From assembly GCF_012328925.1 (NCBI RefSeq), contig NZ_JAAXLS010000013.1, forward strand, positions 104,569 to 168,568: a stretch of DNA of 64,000 bases. Reading direction: 5' to 3'. The position numbers and the translations under genes are program-made. The DNA is from Amycolatopsis acididurans. Lineage in GTDB: Bacteria; Actinomycetota; Actinomycetes; Mycobacteriales; Pseudonocardiaceae. The first letter of the stretch is position 1. Every line of letters begins with the position of its first letter. Below are positions 19,837 through 30,264 of this stretch, piece by piece. The notes beneath the pieces are model-generated. The model was not told the origin of the DNA. It made no database searches and worked only from the letters and a program-made list of their open reading frames with translations.

Positions 19837-19873
19837 TCGGCTTCGCCGTCGGGGTGGTTCGGCTTCGCCGTCG
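19837..19873. repeat. Two copies of TCGGCTTCGCCGTCG
   Basis: A 15-bp direct repeat (19837-19851 and 19859-19873) lies in the 147-bp gap between two converging genes (amidohydrolase and acyl-CoA dehydrogenase). The gap is otherwise a G/T-skewed stretch with repeated TTCGGCTTnG-like words. No hairpin terminator is clear. Function unknown, probably decayed sequence. Confidence 0.4.
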
Positions 19874-19882
19874 CGGCTTTGG

Positions 19883-21019
19883 TCAGGCTCGCTTCAGTTC
19901 GCGGGCGATGACCATGCGCTGGATCTGGTTGGTGCCTTCGAAGATCTGCGGCACCTTCGCCTCGCGCATGTAGCGCTCGACCGGGAAGTCGCGCGTGTAC
20001 CCGGCGCCGCCCAGCACCTGCACCGCGTCCGTGGTCACCTTCATCGCCGCGTCGGTCGCGACCAGTTTCGCTACCGAGGCCTGGCGCCGGAACGGCATGC
20101 CGCGGTCCCGCCGTCGCGCCGCGTCCAGGTAGCTCGCGCGGGCCGAGTCGATCGCCGCGGCCATGTCCGCCAGCAGGAACTCCAGCCCCTGGAACTCGAT
20201 GATCGGCTTGCCGAACTGGGTGCGGCCCTTGGCGTATTCGACCGCTTCCTCCAGCGCGGCCTGTGCCAGACCCACCGCGCACGCGGCGATCCCGAGCCGT
20301 CCGGAGTCCAAAGAGGACAACGCGATGCGCAGCCCGGCACCTTCCTCGCCGATCAGCCGGTCGGCATCGACCCTGGCGTCCGCGAAAATCATCTGCGCCG
20401 TCGTGGAACCGGTCAGTCCCATTTTGCGCTCCGGCGGCGCCGCCGAAAGCCCGGGCGTCGCGCCGTCGACCAGCAGGCACGAGACGTCCGCGTCGCTCGT
20501 GCGCACCATCGTCGTGTAGAAGTCGGCCTCGCCGCCGTGCGTGATCCACGCCTTGGTCCCGTTGACCACGTACTGCTCGCCGTCCCGCCGCGCCCGCGTC
20601 GACAGCGCCGCCGCATCGGAACCGGCGTGCGTCTCCGACAGCGCGTACGCGCCCAGCAGATCGCCGTCGAGCATTGCGGGCAGCCACCGGTCACGCTGGG
20701 CGTCCGTGCCGTGGTGGGCGAGCGCGAAGCACGACATCGTGTGCACCGACAGGCCGACGCCGACCGACATCCACGCGGCCGCGATCTCCTCCAGCACCTG
20801 CAGGTACACCTCGTAGGGCACCTCGCCGCCACCCCAGCGGCCGGAGTACGGCAGCCCCAGCAGGCCCGACTTCCCGAGCAGCCGGAACTGCTCGCGAGGG
20901 AAGCGCTCGGCCTCCTCGTACTCCGCCGCGAGTGGTTTGAGCTCCTCGCGGGCCAGTTCGGTGGCCAACGCGAGCAGGTCCTCGGACTCCCGGTTCGGCA
21001 GCAGGCGCTCGACCGTCAT
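19883..21019 (-). CDS. Acyl-CoA dehydrogenase
   Basis: A 378-aa FAD-dependent acyl-CoA dehydrogenase for alpha,beta-oxidation of an acyl-CoA. Signatures are [19 protein letters not shown] (flavin and substrate loop), [36 protein letters not shown] and [21 protein letters not shown], with the catalytic base position in [18 protein letters not shown]. The ATG at 21019 has AGGAGA upstream. It is divergent from a TetR gene across a 65-bp gap containing GTAC dyads, so it is probably that regulator's target. The chain-length preference is not readable. Confidence 0.93.
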   Translation of the reverse strand: MTVERLLPNRESEDLLALATELAREELKPLAAEYEEAERFPREQFRLLGKSGLLGLPYSGRWGGGEVPYEVYLQVLEEIAAAWMSVGVGLSVHTMSCFALAHHGTDAQRDRWLPAMLDGDLLGAYALSETHAGSDAAALSTRARRDGEQYVVNGTKAWITHGGEADFYTTMVRTSDADVSCLLVDGATPGLSAAPPERKMGLTGSTTAQMIFADARVDADRLIGEEGAGLRIALSSLDSGRLGIAACAVGLAQAALEEAVEYAKGRTQFGKPIIEFQGLEFLLADMAAAIDSARASYLDAARRRDRGMPFRRQASVAKLVATDAAMKVTTDAVQVLGGAGYTRDFPVERYMREAKVPQIFEGTNQIQRMVIARELKRA

Positions 21020-21030
21020 CGCCGTCTCCT

Positions 21031-21066
21031 GTACTCGAAGCAGTACTATATAACCATTCACAGTAC
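21031..21066. promoter_or_regulatory. GTAC-rich operator candidate between acyl-CoA dehydrogenase and tetR
   Basis: GTACT-cgaagc-AGTAC (21031-21046) is a dyad, and a further AGTAC-containing half lies at 21062-21066, with an AT-rich TATATAAC between. On the minus strand TATAGT in this block is a good -10 for the dehydrogenase. A TetR dimer bound here would block it. Confidence 0.5.
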
Positions 21067-21084
21067 AGCACATACGGTGTCCGG

Positions 21085-21744
21085 ATGGTAGACCGCGTTC
21101 GGCTCCGGGTCCCGAGCAGCAAACAACTGACCGCCCGGCAGCGCGCGCTGCTCGCGGAACTGGAGGAGCTGTTCCTCGTCGAGGGGTTCATGCACTTCAC
21201 CCTCGACGACCTGGCCGCGAAGACGCACTGCTCGAAGTCGACCCTGTACGCACTGGCGCCGAGCAAGGAGCAGCTCGCGGTCCGCGTGGTCGCCCACTTC
21301 TTCAAGGGCGCGGCCGATCTGCTGGACGAGCGCATCGCGCGCATCGACGACGCGCGCCAGATCATCGGCACCTACCTGGCGGGCATCGCCGAGTACCTCA
21401 ACCGGGCCTCGCCCGAGTTCATGCGCGACATCAACGACTTCGGCCCCGCGCGAGCCGCGTACGAAATGAACAGTCGCGCCGCCGCGGCACGCATCCGCTC
21501 CTTCATCAAGAAGGGCGTCGATGACGGAGTGTTCCGAATTGTGCACGCAACGTTGATCGCCGAGATGGCCGCGGTGCTCATCGAGGGCATTCAGACCGGC
21601 GTCGTCGGTTCGCGCGCCGGAGTTTCCGACGCCGAGGCGTTCGCGGCGCTCTCGGAGCTGCTCTTGGACGGGCTGGTATCGCGTGCCGATTCCGTCGAGG
21701 GCGGCGGTCGGGCCGCGGATGACGGGCTAGCATCGCCCCCGTGA
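21085..21744 (+). CDS. TetR-family transcriptional regulator
   Basis: A 219-aa TetR protein. The HTH occupies residues 15-62 ([54 protein letters not shown]). The helical C-terminal ligand domain includes [20 protein letters not shown] and [16 protein letters not shown], a layout common in regulators of acyl-CoA metabolism. It is divergent from the acyl-CoA dehydrogenase gene, which it probably represses via the GTAC dyads. Its last 4 nt overlap the start of the PfkB kinase gene. Confidence 0.9.
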   Translation: MVDRVRLRVPSSKQLTARQRALLAELEELFLVEGFMHFTLDDLAAKTHCSKSTLYALAPSKEQLAVRVVAHFFKGAADLLDERIARIDDARQIIGTYLAGIAEYLNRASPEFMRDINDFGPARAAYEMNSRAAAARIRSFIKKGVDDGVFRIVHATLIAEMAAVLIEGIQTGVVGSRAGVSDAEAFAALSELLLDGLVSRADSVEGGGRAADDGLASPP

Positions 21745-22661
21745 TCGTGGTGGGCGGTGAGGCACTGGTCGACCTGGTGCCCGGAGAATCCATAGTGGAC
21801 AGCGGACTGACGGCGCTGGTGCCGCGGCTCGGTGGCGGCCCGTACAACGTGGCGCTGGCGGCCGGGCGGCTCGGCGCGCCGACGGCGTTCCTGTCCCGGT
21901 TGTCGCGGGACCGGTTCGGCCAGGCGATGCGCGCGCGCCTGACCGCATCGGATGTCGATATATCGATGATCCAGGCCGGTGTCGAGCCGACCACGCTCGC
22001 CGTCGTCGCCCTGGACGAGCGCGGCGCGGCCAGCTACACCTTCTACACCGAGGGCACCGCCGACCGGCTGGTCGCCGATCCCGGCCCGCTGCCGGCCGAG
22101 GTGTCGGTGCTGTGCCTGGGCACCCTCGGCATGGTCCTGGAGCCCGGTGCCACGGCGTACGAAACGATGTTGCGCCGCGAGTCCGCCCGCGGGGTGCTGA
22201 CCGCACTCGATCCCAACATTCGCGCCGACCTCATCCCGGACGCGGACGCCTACCGGCGCCGGTTCGAGTCCTGGCTGCCCGACGTGCGCCTGCTCAAGCT
22301 GTCCGATGACGACGCCGAGTGGCTGGCGGGCGGCGCCGACGCCACGGCCGCGGCGAAGGGCTGGCTGGACGCCGGGGTGGACGCCGTCGTGCTCACCCGC
22401 GGCGCCGAGGGCATCGCCGTCCACACGAGAACAGTCGACATTTTCGTGCCGTCGGCTCCGGCGAATGTCGTGGATACGATCGGCGCCGGGGACACGGTGC
22501 AGGGAGCACTTTTGGCGTGGTTGCACCAGCACGATGTGCGCATGATCACCGAATTGAATGAAGTGGAATGGCGCGAAGTGCTCACTTATGCGGCGAAAGC
22601 GGCGGCGATCACAGTCTCGCGCAGCGGTGCGGAGCCGCCCAGAGCTGAGGAAATGGTGTGA
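21741..22661 (+). CDS. PfkB-family carbohydrate kinase
   Basis: A 306-aa ribokinase-fold sugar kinase (fructokinase-like). It starts [17 protein letters not shown] and has the N-terminal GG-containing LGGGPYNVALAAGRLGAPT (PfkB signature 1). It ends with VVDTIGAGDTVQGALLAWL (signature 2, catalytic Asp in GAGDT). LTRGAEGIAVHTR contributes to the nucleotide site. The GTG start overlaps the tetR stop, and TAGCAT lies 7 nt before it (21728-21733), so it may also have its own leaderless promoter. The sugar substrate is unknown. Confidence 0.9.
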   Translation: MIVVGGEALVDLVPGESIVDSGLTALVPRLGGGPYNVALAAGRLGAPTAFLSRLSRDRFGQAMRARLTASDVDISMIQAGVEPTTLAVVALDERGAASYTFYTEGTADRLVADPGPLPAEVSVLCLGTLGMVLEPGATAYETMLRRESARGVLTALDPNIRADLIPDADAYRRRFESWLPDVRLLKLSDDDAEWLAGGADATAAAKGWLDAGVDAVVLTRGAEGIAVHTRTVDIFVPSAPANVVDTIGAGDTVQGALLAWLHQHDVRMITELNEVEWREVLTYAAKAAAITVSRSGAEPPRAEEMV

Positions 22662-22854
22662 AACTGATCCCAACGGTTTGCTCTGGGTAACACAATGGCT
22701 GCGCGATACCGGGTCGTTCGACTAGCGTAAGAGTGGAATTCATACCCCAGCGGGGCGGTGTGCGGCGAGGCCAATTCCCGGTCGCGCGCGAACAAATGGC
22801 CGCCTGTACGAACTGCAGGCGCCGCCGGCCCGTGTGACCGTGAGAGGGACTTGC

Positions 22855-24162
<1,308 letters not shown>

Positions 24163-24173
24163 CAGCCAGTACG

Positions 24174-24205
24174 AGCGCCCTTCCCCAGCCGGGGGAGGGC
24201 GCTTT
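24174..24205 (+). terminator. Intrinsic terminator after gltA
   Basis: Arms AGCGCCCTTCCCC (24174-24186) and GGGGGAGGGCGCT (24191-24203) pair with one wobble around a 4-nt loop and end in TTT. It starts 12 nt after the gltA stop. Confidence 0.85.
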
Positions 24206-24260
24206 CGTCTGTCCGCGCCTCACCAAGCGCCCCAGCTCGAAGCCACATAGGGTTGCCCGC

Positions 24261-25607
24261 ATGGCTTCCGAAACGGCCGTGCTCTGGTTCCGCCGCGATC
24301 TCCGGCTCGACGACCACGCCGCGCTGCTCTCCGCGACCGAGCGGGCGGACAAGGTGCTCGGGCTGTTCGTGCTCGATGAGCGGCTGCTGCGACCCTCCGG
24401 CGCGCCGCGGGTCGCCTTCCTCTACGGCTGTCTTCGCGAACTGGCCGATCAGCTCGACGGCAGGCTGCTCGTCGTGCATGGCGATCCCGTCACCGAAGTG
24501 TCCAAGGCCGCCCGGGCGGTCGGCGCCGCCAGCGTGCACGTCACCGCCGACTGCGCGCCCTACGGCACCACCCGTGACCGCGCCGTCGCCAAGGAGCTGG
24601 CGCAGCACGGCATCGAATGGGTGGAGACCGGTTCGCCCTACGCGGTCACGCCGGGACAGGTCACCAAACCGGATGGCGAGCCGTACCGGGTCTTCACCGC
24701 CTTCTACCGCGCCTGGCTCCGCCGTGGCTGGCATTCGCCTGCCCGCAAGTCCACTGTGGAATGGATCGCGCCGGAACACGCGCCGAAAATTCCGAAGGAC
24801 CCGGACATCGGCGAGATGAAACTCCCGGAACCGGGCGAGAAAGCCGCGAAACGCGTGTGGAAACGCTTTCTCAAGGACGGCCTCGGCGGCTACGACGCCG
24901 AGCGCGACCGCCCCGACCACGACGGCACGACCCGGCTTTCTCCTTATCTGCATTGGGGTTGCGTGCATCCGCGCACGCTGCTGGCCGACCTTGCCGGGCA
25001 TCGCGGCGCGGGCGTGGAGTCACTGCGCAGCGAGATCGCGTGGCGCGAGTTCCACGCCGACGTGCTCTGGCACCGCCCGGACGCCGCGCGCCGCAACTAC
25101 GACAAGCGCTTCGACCGTATCGCCTATGACGAGGACCGCAGCACGTTCGATTCCTGGTGCGAGGGCCGCACCGGCTACCCGATCGTCGACGCCGGAATGC
25201 GCCAGCTGCTCGCCGAGGGCTGGATGCACAACCGCGTCCGCATGATCGTGGCGAGCTTCCTGGTCAAGGACCTGCACCTGCCGTGGTGGTGGGGCGCACG
25301 GCATTTCATGCGCCATCTCGTCGACGGCGACCTCGCCTCCAACCAGCTCAACTGGCAGTGGGTCGCGGGATCGGGCACCGACGCGGCACCGTACTTCCGC
25401 ATCTTCAACCCCACCACGCAAGGCGAGAAGTTCGATCCGCAGGGCGATTACGTGCGTAAGTACGTGCCGGAACTGCGCGGCATACCAGGAAAAGCCGTGC
25501 ACCAGCCGTGGAAGCACCAGCCCGAGGGCTACCCGGAGCCCGTGGTCGACCACGCCCACGAACGCCAGGTCGCGCTCGACCGGTTCAACCGCGTAAAGCG
25601 CTCTTGA
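24261..25607 (+). CDS. phr: Deoxyribodipyrimidine photolyase
   Basis: A 448-aa class I CPD photolyase using blue light and FADH- to split pyrimidine dimers. The N-terminal antenna domain has AVLWFRRDLRLDDHAALLSA. The FAD domain has GTTRLSPYLHWGCVHPRTLL, WREFHADVLWHRPDAAR, YPIVDAGMRQLLAEGWMHNR, RMIVASFLVKDLHLPWWWGA and LNWQWVAGSGTDAAPYFRIF, which include the FAD and DNA contacts and electron-transfer tryptophans. TAGGGT 7 nt before the ATG suggests a leaderless start. The 3' end overlaps the convergent ABC permease gene by 23 bp. Confidence 0.95.
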   Translation: MASETAVLWFRRDLRLDDHAALLSATERADKVLGLFVLDERLLRPSGAPRVAFLYGCLRELADQLDGRLLVVHGDPVTEVSKAARAVGAASVHVTADCAPYGTTRDRAVAKELAQHGIEWVETGSPYAVTPGQVTKPDGEPYRVFTAFYRAWLRRGWHSPARKSTVEWIAPEHAPKIPKDPDIGEMKLPEPGEKAAKRVWKRFLKDGLGGYDAERDRPDHDGTTRLSPYLHWGCVHPRTLLADLAGHRGAGVESLRSEIAWREFHADVLWHRPDAARRNYDKRFDRIAYDEDRSTFDSWCEGRTGYPIVDAGMRQLLAEGWMHNRVRMIVASFLVKDLHLPWWWGARHFMRHLVDGDLASNQLNWQWVAGSGTDAAPYFRIFNPTTQGEKFDPQGDYVRKYVPELRGIPGKAVHQPWKHQPEGYPEPVVDHAHERQVALDRFNRVKRS

Positions 25608-26766
25608 GCGACAGCCTGCTCCCGGTGTGCAGGATCCCGTTGCGGTAGATCTTCGCGCCGATCCACGTGAGCGCCGCGCCGGCGAGCAGGGTCAGCGCCA
25701 CCGACAACGCGATCTCCCATCCCGGTGCGGTGCCCGTCGAGATCCGGCCCGGCATCAGGATCGGCGAGAACAACGGAACCAGCGAGAGCACCCGCGTGGC
25801 CGATCCGTCCGGGCTCTGGATCATCACGTTGAACCCGACGATGAACCCGAGCGTGATCACCATCGTCACCGGGCTGATCACCGCTGCGGCGTCCTCCTGC
25901 CGCGACACCAGCGACCCGGCGGCGGCGTACACCGTGGCATAGAGGAAGAAGCCCAGCACGTACCAGACAACGCCCCACAGCACGGCTCCCGTGGCGACCC
26001 CGGACAGCGTGAGCACACCGGCGGCCGACGCCATCGCGACGCCCGCGACCGCGAGTATCACGATCTGCACGAGTCCGACCAGGCCGAGCCCGAGCACCTT
26101 GCCCGCCATCAGCTGCCACGGCCGCACCGTCGACAGCAGCAGCTCGATGACGCGGCTGGCCTTCTCCTCGACCACGCCCTGCGCCACGAACGCACCGTAG
26201 GTCTGAATGCTGAAGAACAGCAGGAACACCGTGACCAGTCCGACGGCAAGCCGCTGGCCGTGTCCCGGATCCGGCGGTTCGAGCTGACCGACGGCGACCT
26301 GCACACTGTCCACTTCGCGCATGACCTGCGCGGGATCCTGGTCGGCCTCCAGCAGTTTCGCGTTGAGCACCTGCTGCTGCGAAATACCGTTCAGCACGGG
26401 GCGCAGCTTGTCGTCCAGATCGGACTTGACCAGGACGTGCAGATCGGTGGCGTTGCCGGACAGCAGCGCGTCCAGGTCGCCGTCGGCCACCTGCTTCCTA
26501 CCCTGTTCGGGGTCGGTGACCGCGGTCGTCTCGACCGTTTCGCCGACCTGGCCCGCGGCGGTCTTGAGCTGCTGGGCGATACCGAGGGTCTGCCCGCTGA
26601 GCCCGATCTTCGACGTGCTCGCACCGGCGATCAGGGTGCTCTGCAGCAGCAGGTAGCCACCGAGCACGAGCAGGATCACGACAGTGCCGGTCACGAAGGA
26701 GCGGGTGCGCAGGCGCATGTTGAGCTCACGCCGCGCGACGAGCCAGACCGTGCTCATCGGAGTCAT
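25585..26766 (-). CDS. ABC-2 type transporter permease (NatB-like)
   Basis: A 393-aa membrane subunit. One N-terminal segment (FVTGTVVILLVLGGYLLLQS, about residues 27-46) is followed by a roughly 150-residue extracytoplasmic domain and then five or six C-terminal segments, beginning at LAVGLVTVFLLFFSIQTYGAF. VVEEKASRVIELLLSTVRPW is the conserved ABC-2/NatB coupling region. It would export a drug, ion or lipid with the ATPase encoded just upstream. Its ATG overlaps the ATPase stop (ATGA), so the two are co-translated. The substrate is unknown. Confidence 0.9.
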   Translation of the reverse strand: MTPMSTVWLVARRELNMRLRTRSFVTGTVVILLVLGGYLLLQSTLIAGASTSKIGLSGQTLGIAQQLKTAAGQVGETVETTAVTDPEQGRKQVADGDLDALLSGNATDLHVLVKSDLDDKLRPVLNGISQQQVLNAKLLEADQDPAQVMREVDSVQVAVGQLEPPDPGHGQRLAVGLVTVFLLFFSIQTYGAFVAQGVVEEKASRVIELLLSTVRPWQLMAGKVLGLGLVGLVQIVILAVAGVAMASAAGVLTLSGVATGAVLWGVVWYVLGFFLYATVYAAAGSLVSRQEDAAAVISPVTMVITLGFIVGFNVMIQSPDGSATRVLSLVPLFSPILMPGRISTGTAPGWEIALSVALTLLAGAALTWIGAKIYRNGILHTGSRLSLKSALRG

Positions 26767-27677
26767 TTCCGGCCCCCGCTCACCACGTTGCGGAACAGTT
26801 CGGTCAGTGTCGGCCGACGGCGCCGGAACTCGCGGACCGGCCCGGTCTCGAGCGCCGCCCGCAGCACCTCCTGGTCGTCGACGCCCGGATCCAGCTCCAG
26901 CACGGTCCGTTCCGCATCCTCGTCGAGCACGGTCACGCCGGGCAACTGCTTCGCCCATCCCGCTTCGGCTCGCGGCGCCGATACGATCAGTTGTGAACTC
27001 GCGTCGGCGGTCAGCTCGGTGACCGTGCCGCACGCGACCAACCGTCCACTTCGGATGATGCCGATCCGGTCGCAGAGCCGTTCCACGAGATCGAGCTGAT
27101 GGCTGGAGAACACGACCGGAACCCCGGTCGCGGCCTTTTCCCGGAGCACCTCGCTCATCACGTCCACCGCGAGCGGATCCAGCCCGGAGAACGGTTCGTC
27201 GAGTACGAGCACCGCGGGATCGTGCACCAGCGCCGCAGCGAGCTGCACGCGCTGCTGGTTGCCGAGGCTCAGTTTCTGCACCTCGTCGAGCCTGCGCTGC
27301 CGCAGGCCGAGCCGGTCGATCCAGCCGTCGGCGCGCTGCCGCGCGTCGGAGCCGGAAAGCCCGTGCAGCTCGGCCAGATACGCGAGCTGGTCGAACACCT
27401 TCATCTTCGGGTACAGGCCGCGTTCCTCGGGCATGTACCCGATCCTGGACCTGGTCCGCGGAGTGATGGGTGCGCCACCGAAACGCACCTCGCCGGAGTC
27501 GGCGGCGAGCACGCCGAGCGCGATCCGCATCGCCGTCGTCTTGCCCGCACCGTTGCTGCCGACGAAGCCGAACAGCTCGCCCGCCTTGACGTCGAAGGAA
27601 ATCTTGTCGAGCGCGACCACTTGACCGTAGCTTTTGGACACCTGGTCAAGCGCCAGGTCCGCCCCTTCCGGACTCAT
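26763..27677 (-). CDS. ABC transporter ATP-binding protein (NatA-like)
   Basis: A 304-aa ATPase with Walker A FVGSNGAGKTTAM (about residues 38-50), Q-loop IGYMPEERGLYPKMKV, signature KLSLGNQQRVQLAAAL, Walker B AVLVLDEPFSGLDPLAV and switch His in VVFSSHQLDLVE. The C-terminal DUF4162-like extension (about 220-304) is typical of NatA exporters. It is the first gene of a two-gene operon with the permease. A TetR gene lies 82 bp upstream on the same strand and may regulate it. Confidence 0.93.
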   Translation of the reverse strand: MSPEGADLALDQVSKSYGQVVALDKISFDVKAGELFGFVGSNGAGKTTAMRIALGVLAADSGEVRFGGAPITPRTRSRIGYMPEERGLYPKMKVFDQLAYLAELHGLSGSDARQRADGWIDRLGLRQRRLDEVQKLSLGNQQRVQLAAALVHDPAVLVLDEPFSGLDPLAVDVMSEVLREKAATGVPVVFSSHQLDLVERLCDRIGIIRSGRLVACGTVTELTADASSQLIVSAPRAEAGWAKQLPGVTVLDEDAERTVLELDPGVDDQEVLRAALETGPVREFRRRRPTLTELFRNVVSGGRK

Positions 27678-27759
27678 GACTCCCCCTCACGACGCCAGAT
27701 GTTGGCCAGGGTAGCCCACCGGTTGGGCAAGTGCGACGCCGTTGTCACATTGCCGTCTA

Positions 27760-28452
27760 CTACGGCCGCAACGCCGAGTCGAGATGTCGTTCCAGTTCGT
27801 CCAGCAGTGCCGTCGCGTCCATATCTGCGGTCGCCGGCCGCAACGACAGCACAAAGGACTGGACCACCAGCAGGATCGTGCGGGCCTGCGCCGCGACGTC
27901 ACCACGGCGGATCGAACCGTCCTGCTGGCCGTCCCGCACGAGCGCCGTGATCACCTGTTCGCCGATCTTCTGCGTGCCGCCGAATCGCTGGACCACGTAG
28001 GGCATCAGCAGTTCCGTGTCGACGTCGATCACCGTGCGCATCAGCTCGTCATCGCTGAGCAATCGCACCGCGGCGATCGCGCCCCGGATCAGCCGTTCCC
28101 GCGCCGTCGGCGCTTCGGCGCCCTCCGCGCTCGCCTTGTGCAGCAGCGCGCCGAACTCCCGTGTCATCAACGCCGAAAGCACGCTGCGCACATCGGGGAA
28201 CCGCCGGTACAAGGTCATTCTGCTCACCTTGGCGGTTCTCGCGATTTCGGCCAGCGTCGCCCGGCGCAGGCCTACCGCGAGCACGCACCGGCGCGCGGCG
28301 TCGAGCAGGGCGTCGTCGGAGACGCGTGCCGTGGTCTGGCGGGCGCGGGTGTCGGCGAGGTTGGATGCGCGTGCAGATGAACGTGCATCAGCACTGGAGT
28401 CGGATTGTGCGGCGTGATACGGTCTGAACGTCGTGTGACTGTCCTCATCCAT
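27760..28452 (-). CDS. TetR-family transcriptional regulator
   Basis: A 230-aa TetR protein with an unusually long, polar N-terminal extension of about 40 residues (MDEDSHTTFRPYHAAQSDSS and onward) before the HTH at about 46-95 (LLDAARRCVLAVGLRRATLA, KVSRMTLYRRFPDVRSVLSA). The C-terminal domain resembles those sensing small hydrophobic ligands. Later in-frame starts are possible, so the extension may not be real. It lies upstream of the ABC exporter genes on the same strand, and regulation of that exporter is an inference from context. Confidence 0.85.
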   Translation of the reverse strand: MDEDSHTTFRPYHAAQSDSSADARSSARASNLADTRARQTTARVSDDALLDAARRCVLAVGLRRATLAEIARTAKVSRMTLYRRFPDVRSVLSALMTREFGALLHKASAEGAEAPTARERLIRGAIAAVRLLSDDELMRTVIDVDTELLMPYVVQRFGGTQKIGEQVITALVRDGQQDGSIRRGDVAAQARTILLVVQSFVLSLRPATADMDATALLDELERHLDSALRP

Positions 28453-28489
28453 ATGTCACCGTGCCCTCTTCGGTTTCAGGCGGGCGATA

Positions 28490-29086
28490 TTAGACGATCA
28501 CGATGTCGAGCCCATGTGAGGGCGCCGCTTCGCCCTCCAACGTGAGTGCTTTCCGTTGTGACACCTGATTGGTTCGTACGACGGCGCCGTCCACGAGCAG
28601 CGGCATCCGCGCCGGTCCGGTGCCCACGTAGGCGAAAACCTCGGGTAGCGCGGTGCCGTCGGACAGCGTCACATCGGCGTGCAGCCGCGCGAGGTGGTAG
28701 CGCTTGCCGCGGCCCTCGCACACGTCGAGCACGGCGAGTTGTCCCCTTGTGGCAAGCCAGATCGCATGTGTCTCGACGGCGCCGGGCAGCGCGGCGAGCG
28801 TGGCGGGCCGCTGCCCGTCGCGCTCGCGCAGCCCCGCCGCCCACACGGCCGCGATGTCGCGGCAGTGTGCGAGCAGAACGGTCACGTCACCGGTGAGCCC
28901 GAGGTTTTCCCGTAACCACGTGATTTTGCCGGGGCAGGCGTTGGAACCATAAGCCAGTACTGGAATCCGGTTTTCGAAATCGAGGGTTTCGACCGGAAAC
29001 CCGCATCCGTCGCGGTGCACGAACGAACAGTCCGGCCGCGCCCCGGGATAGGGATCGGCCGGAAACTCCTCGTCGCGGAATATCAG
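28490..29086 (-). CDS. Gamma-glutamylcyclotransferase-like protein, unusual start
   Basis: About 198 aa. The motif [18 protein letters not shown] (about residues 40-57) is the YGSN loop of the gamma-glutamylcyclotransferase/AIG2 fold. [20 protein letters not shown] later resembles that fold's acidic-residue strand. No ATG, GTG or TTG lies near the natural beginning. The best-placed codon is CTG at 29086-29084, overlapping the dehydrogenase TGA (CTGA) with GGAG 5 nt upstream. A GTG at 29020 would cut off a conserved-looking [19 protein letters not shown]. It is the downstream, apparently translationally coupled partner of the mycothiol-dependent formaldehyde dehydrogenase. Function not established. 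Confidence 0.6.
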   Translation of the reverse strand: MIFRDEEFPADPYPGARPDCSFVHRDGCGFPVETLDFENRIPVLAYGSNACPGKITWLRENLGLTGDVTVLLAHCRDIAAVWAAGLRERDGQRPATLAALPGAVETHAIWLATRGQLAVLDVCEGRGKRYHLARLHADVTLSDGTALPEVFAYVGTGPARMPLLVDGAVVRTNQVSQRKALTLEGEAAPSHGLDIVIV

Positions 29087-30183
29087 CGGAACTCCACCAC
29101 GCTGCGCAACACGTCGCCCCTGTGCATCCGGGCGAAGGCCGCTTCGACCCCGTCCACGCCGATGCGCTCGGTGACGAACTTGTCCAGCGGCAACCGGCCC
29201 TGCAGGTACAGATCCACCAGCATCGGGAAGTCGCGCGAGGGCAGGCAGTCGCCGTACCACGACGACTTCAGCGAACCGCCGCGCGAGAAGAAGTCGACCA
29301 GCGGCATGTCGTCGAGGCGCATGTCCGGCGTCGGCACGCCCACGAGTACGACCGTGCCGGCGAGATCTCGCGCGTAGAACGCCTGCTTCCACGTCTCCGG
29401 ACGGCCCACGGCGTCGATCACGACGTCGGCGCCGAACGATCCGGTGAGGTCCTGGACGGCCGTGACCACGTCGCCCTGGCTCTTGCCCCGCGAGTTGACC
29501 GTGTGCGTGGCGCCGAACTCCTTGGCCCACTCCAGTTTCCGGTCGTCGGTGTCGACCGCGACGATCGTGCGCGCACCGGCGAGGCGGGCGCCGGCGATGG
29601 CCGCGTCGCCGACGCCACCGCAGCCGATGACCGCGACGGTGTCACCGCGTGTGACGCCGCCCGTGTTGATCGCGGCGCCGATCCCGGCCATCACGCCACA
29701 GCCGAGCAGTCCGGCCACGGCGGGCTCCGCTTCCGGGCTGACCTTGGTGCATTGCCCGGAATGCACGAGCGTTTTCTCCAGGAATGCGCCGATGCCCAGC
29801 GCCGGGCTGAGCGCGGTGCCGTCGCTCAGCGTCATCGGCTGAGCCGCGTTGAAGGTGGAGAAGCAGTACCACGGGCGGCCGCGTTTGCAGGCGCGGCAAG
29901 TGCCGCACACGGCGCGCCAGTTGAGGATCACGAAGTCGCCGGGCTCGAGATCGGTGACGCCCTCGCCGACCGCCTCGACGTGGCCCGCGGCCTCGTGCCC
30001 GAGCAGAAACGGGAACTCGTCGTTGATGCCGCCTTCGCGATAGTGCAGGTCGGTGTGGCAAACGCCGCAGGCCTTGACCGACACCACGGCCTCGCCGGGC
30101 CCCGGGTCCGGCACGAGCACCGTCTCCAGCGACACGGGCTCACCCTTCGCGCGGGACACCACACCCTGCACCTCGTAGGCCAT
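29083..30183 (-). CDS. S-(hydroxymethyl)mycothiol dehydrogenase
   Basis: A 366-aa zinc-dependent class III-like alcohol dehydrogenase that oxidises the formaldehyde-mycothiol adduct with NAD+. Catalytic zinc ligands are in [16 protein letters not shown] (Cys38 region), [18 protein letters not shown] (His) and [15 protein letters not shown] (Cys). The structural zinc cysteines are in [16 protein letters not shown], and the NAD fold motif is [19 protein letters not shown]. Close to MscR/Rv2259-type sequences in overall pattern. The ATG at 30183 is preceded by GGAAGGTGG. It supports formaldehyde detoxification and mycothiol use by this organism. Confidence 0.9.
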   Translation of the reverse strand: MAYEVQGVVSRAKGEPVSLETVLVPDPGPGEAVVSVKACGVCHTDLHYREGGINDEFPFLLGHEAAGHVEAVGEGVTDLEPGDFVILNWRAVCGTCRACKRGRPWYCFSTFNAAQPMTLSDGTALSPALGIGAFLEKTLVHSGQCTKVSPEAEPAVAGLLGCGVMAGIGAAINTGGVTRGDTVAVIGCGGVGDAAIAGARLAGARTIVAVDTDDRKLEWAKEFGATHTVNSRGKSQGDVVTAVQDLTGSFGADVVIDAVGRPETWKQAFYARDLAGTVVLVGVPTPDMRLDDMPLVDFFSRGGSLKSSWYGDCLPSRDFPMLVDLYLQGRLPLDKFVTERIGVDGVEAAFARMHRGDVLRSVVEFR

Positions 30184-30264
30184 GCTGCGACCACCTTCCC
30201 TGCCGGTCCTGTGCGCAGCTTGCCAGAAGTCATGCGGTTATGGCGACCGAGACATATGTCCCGT

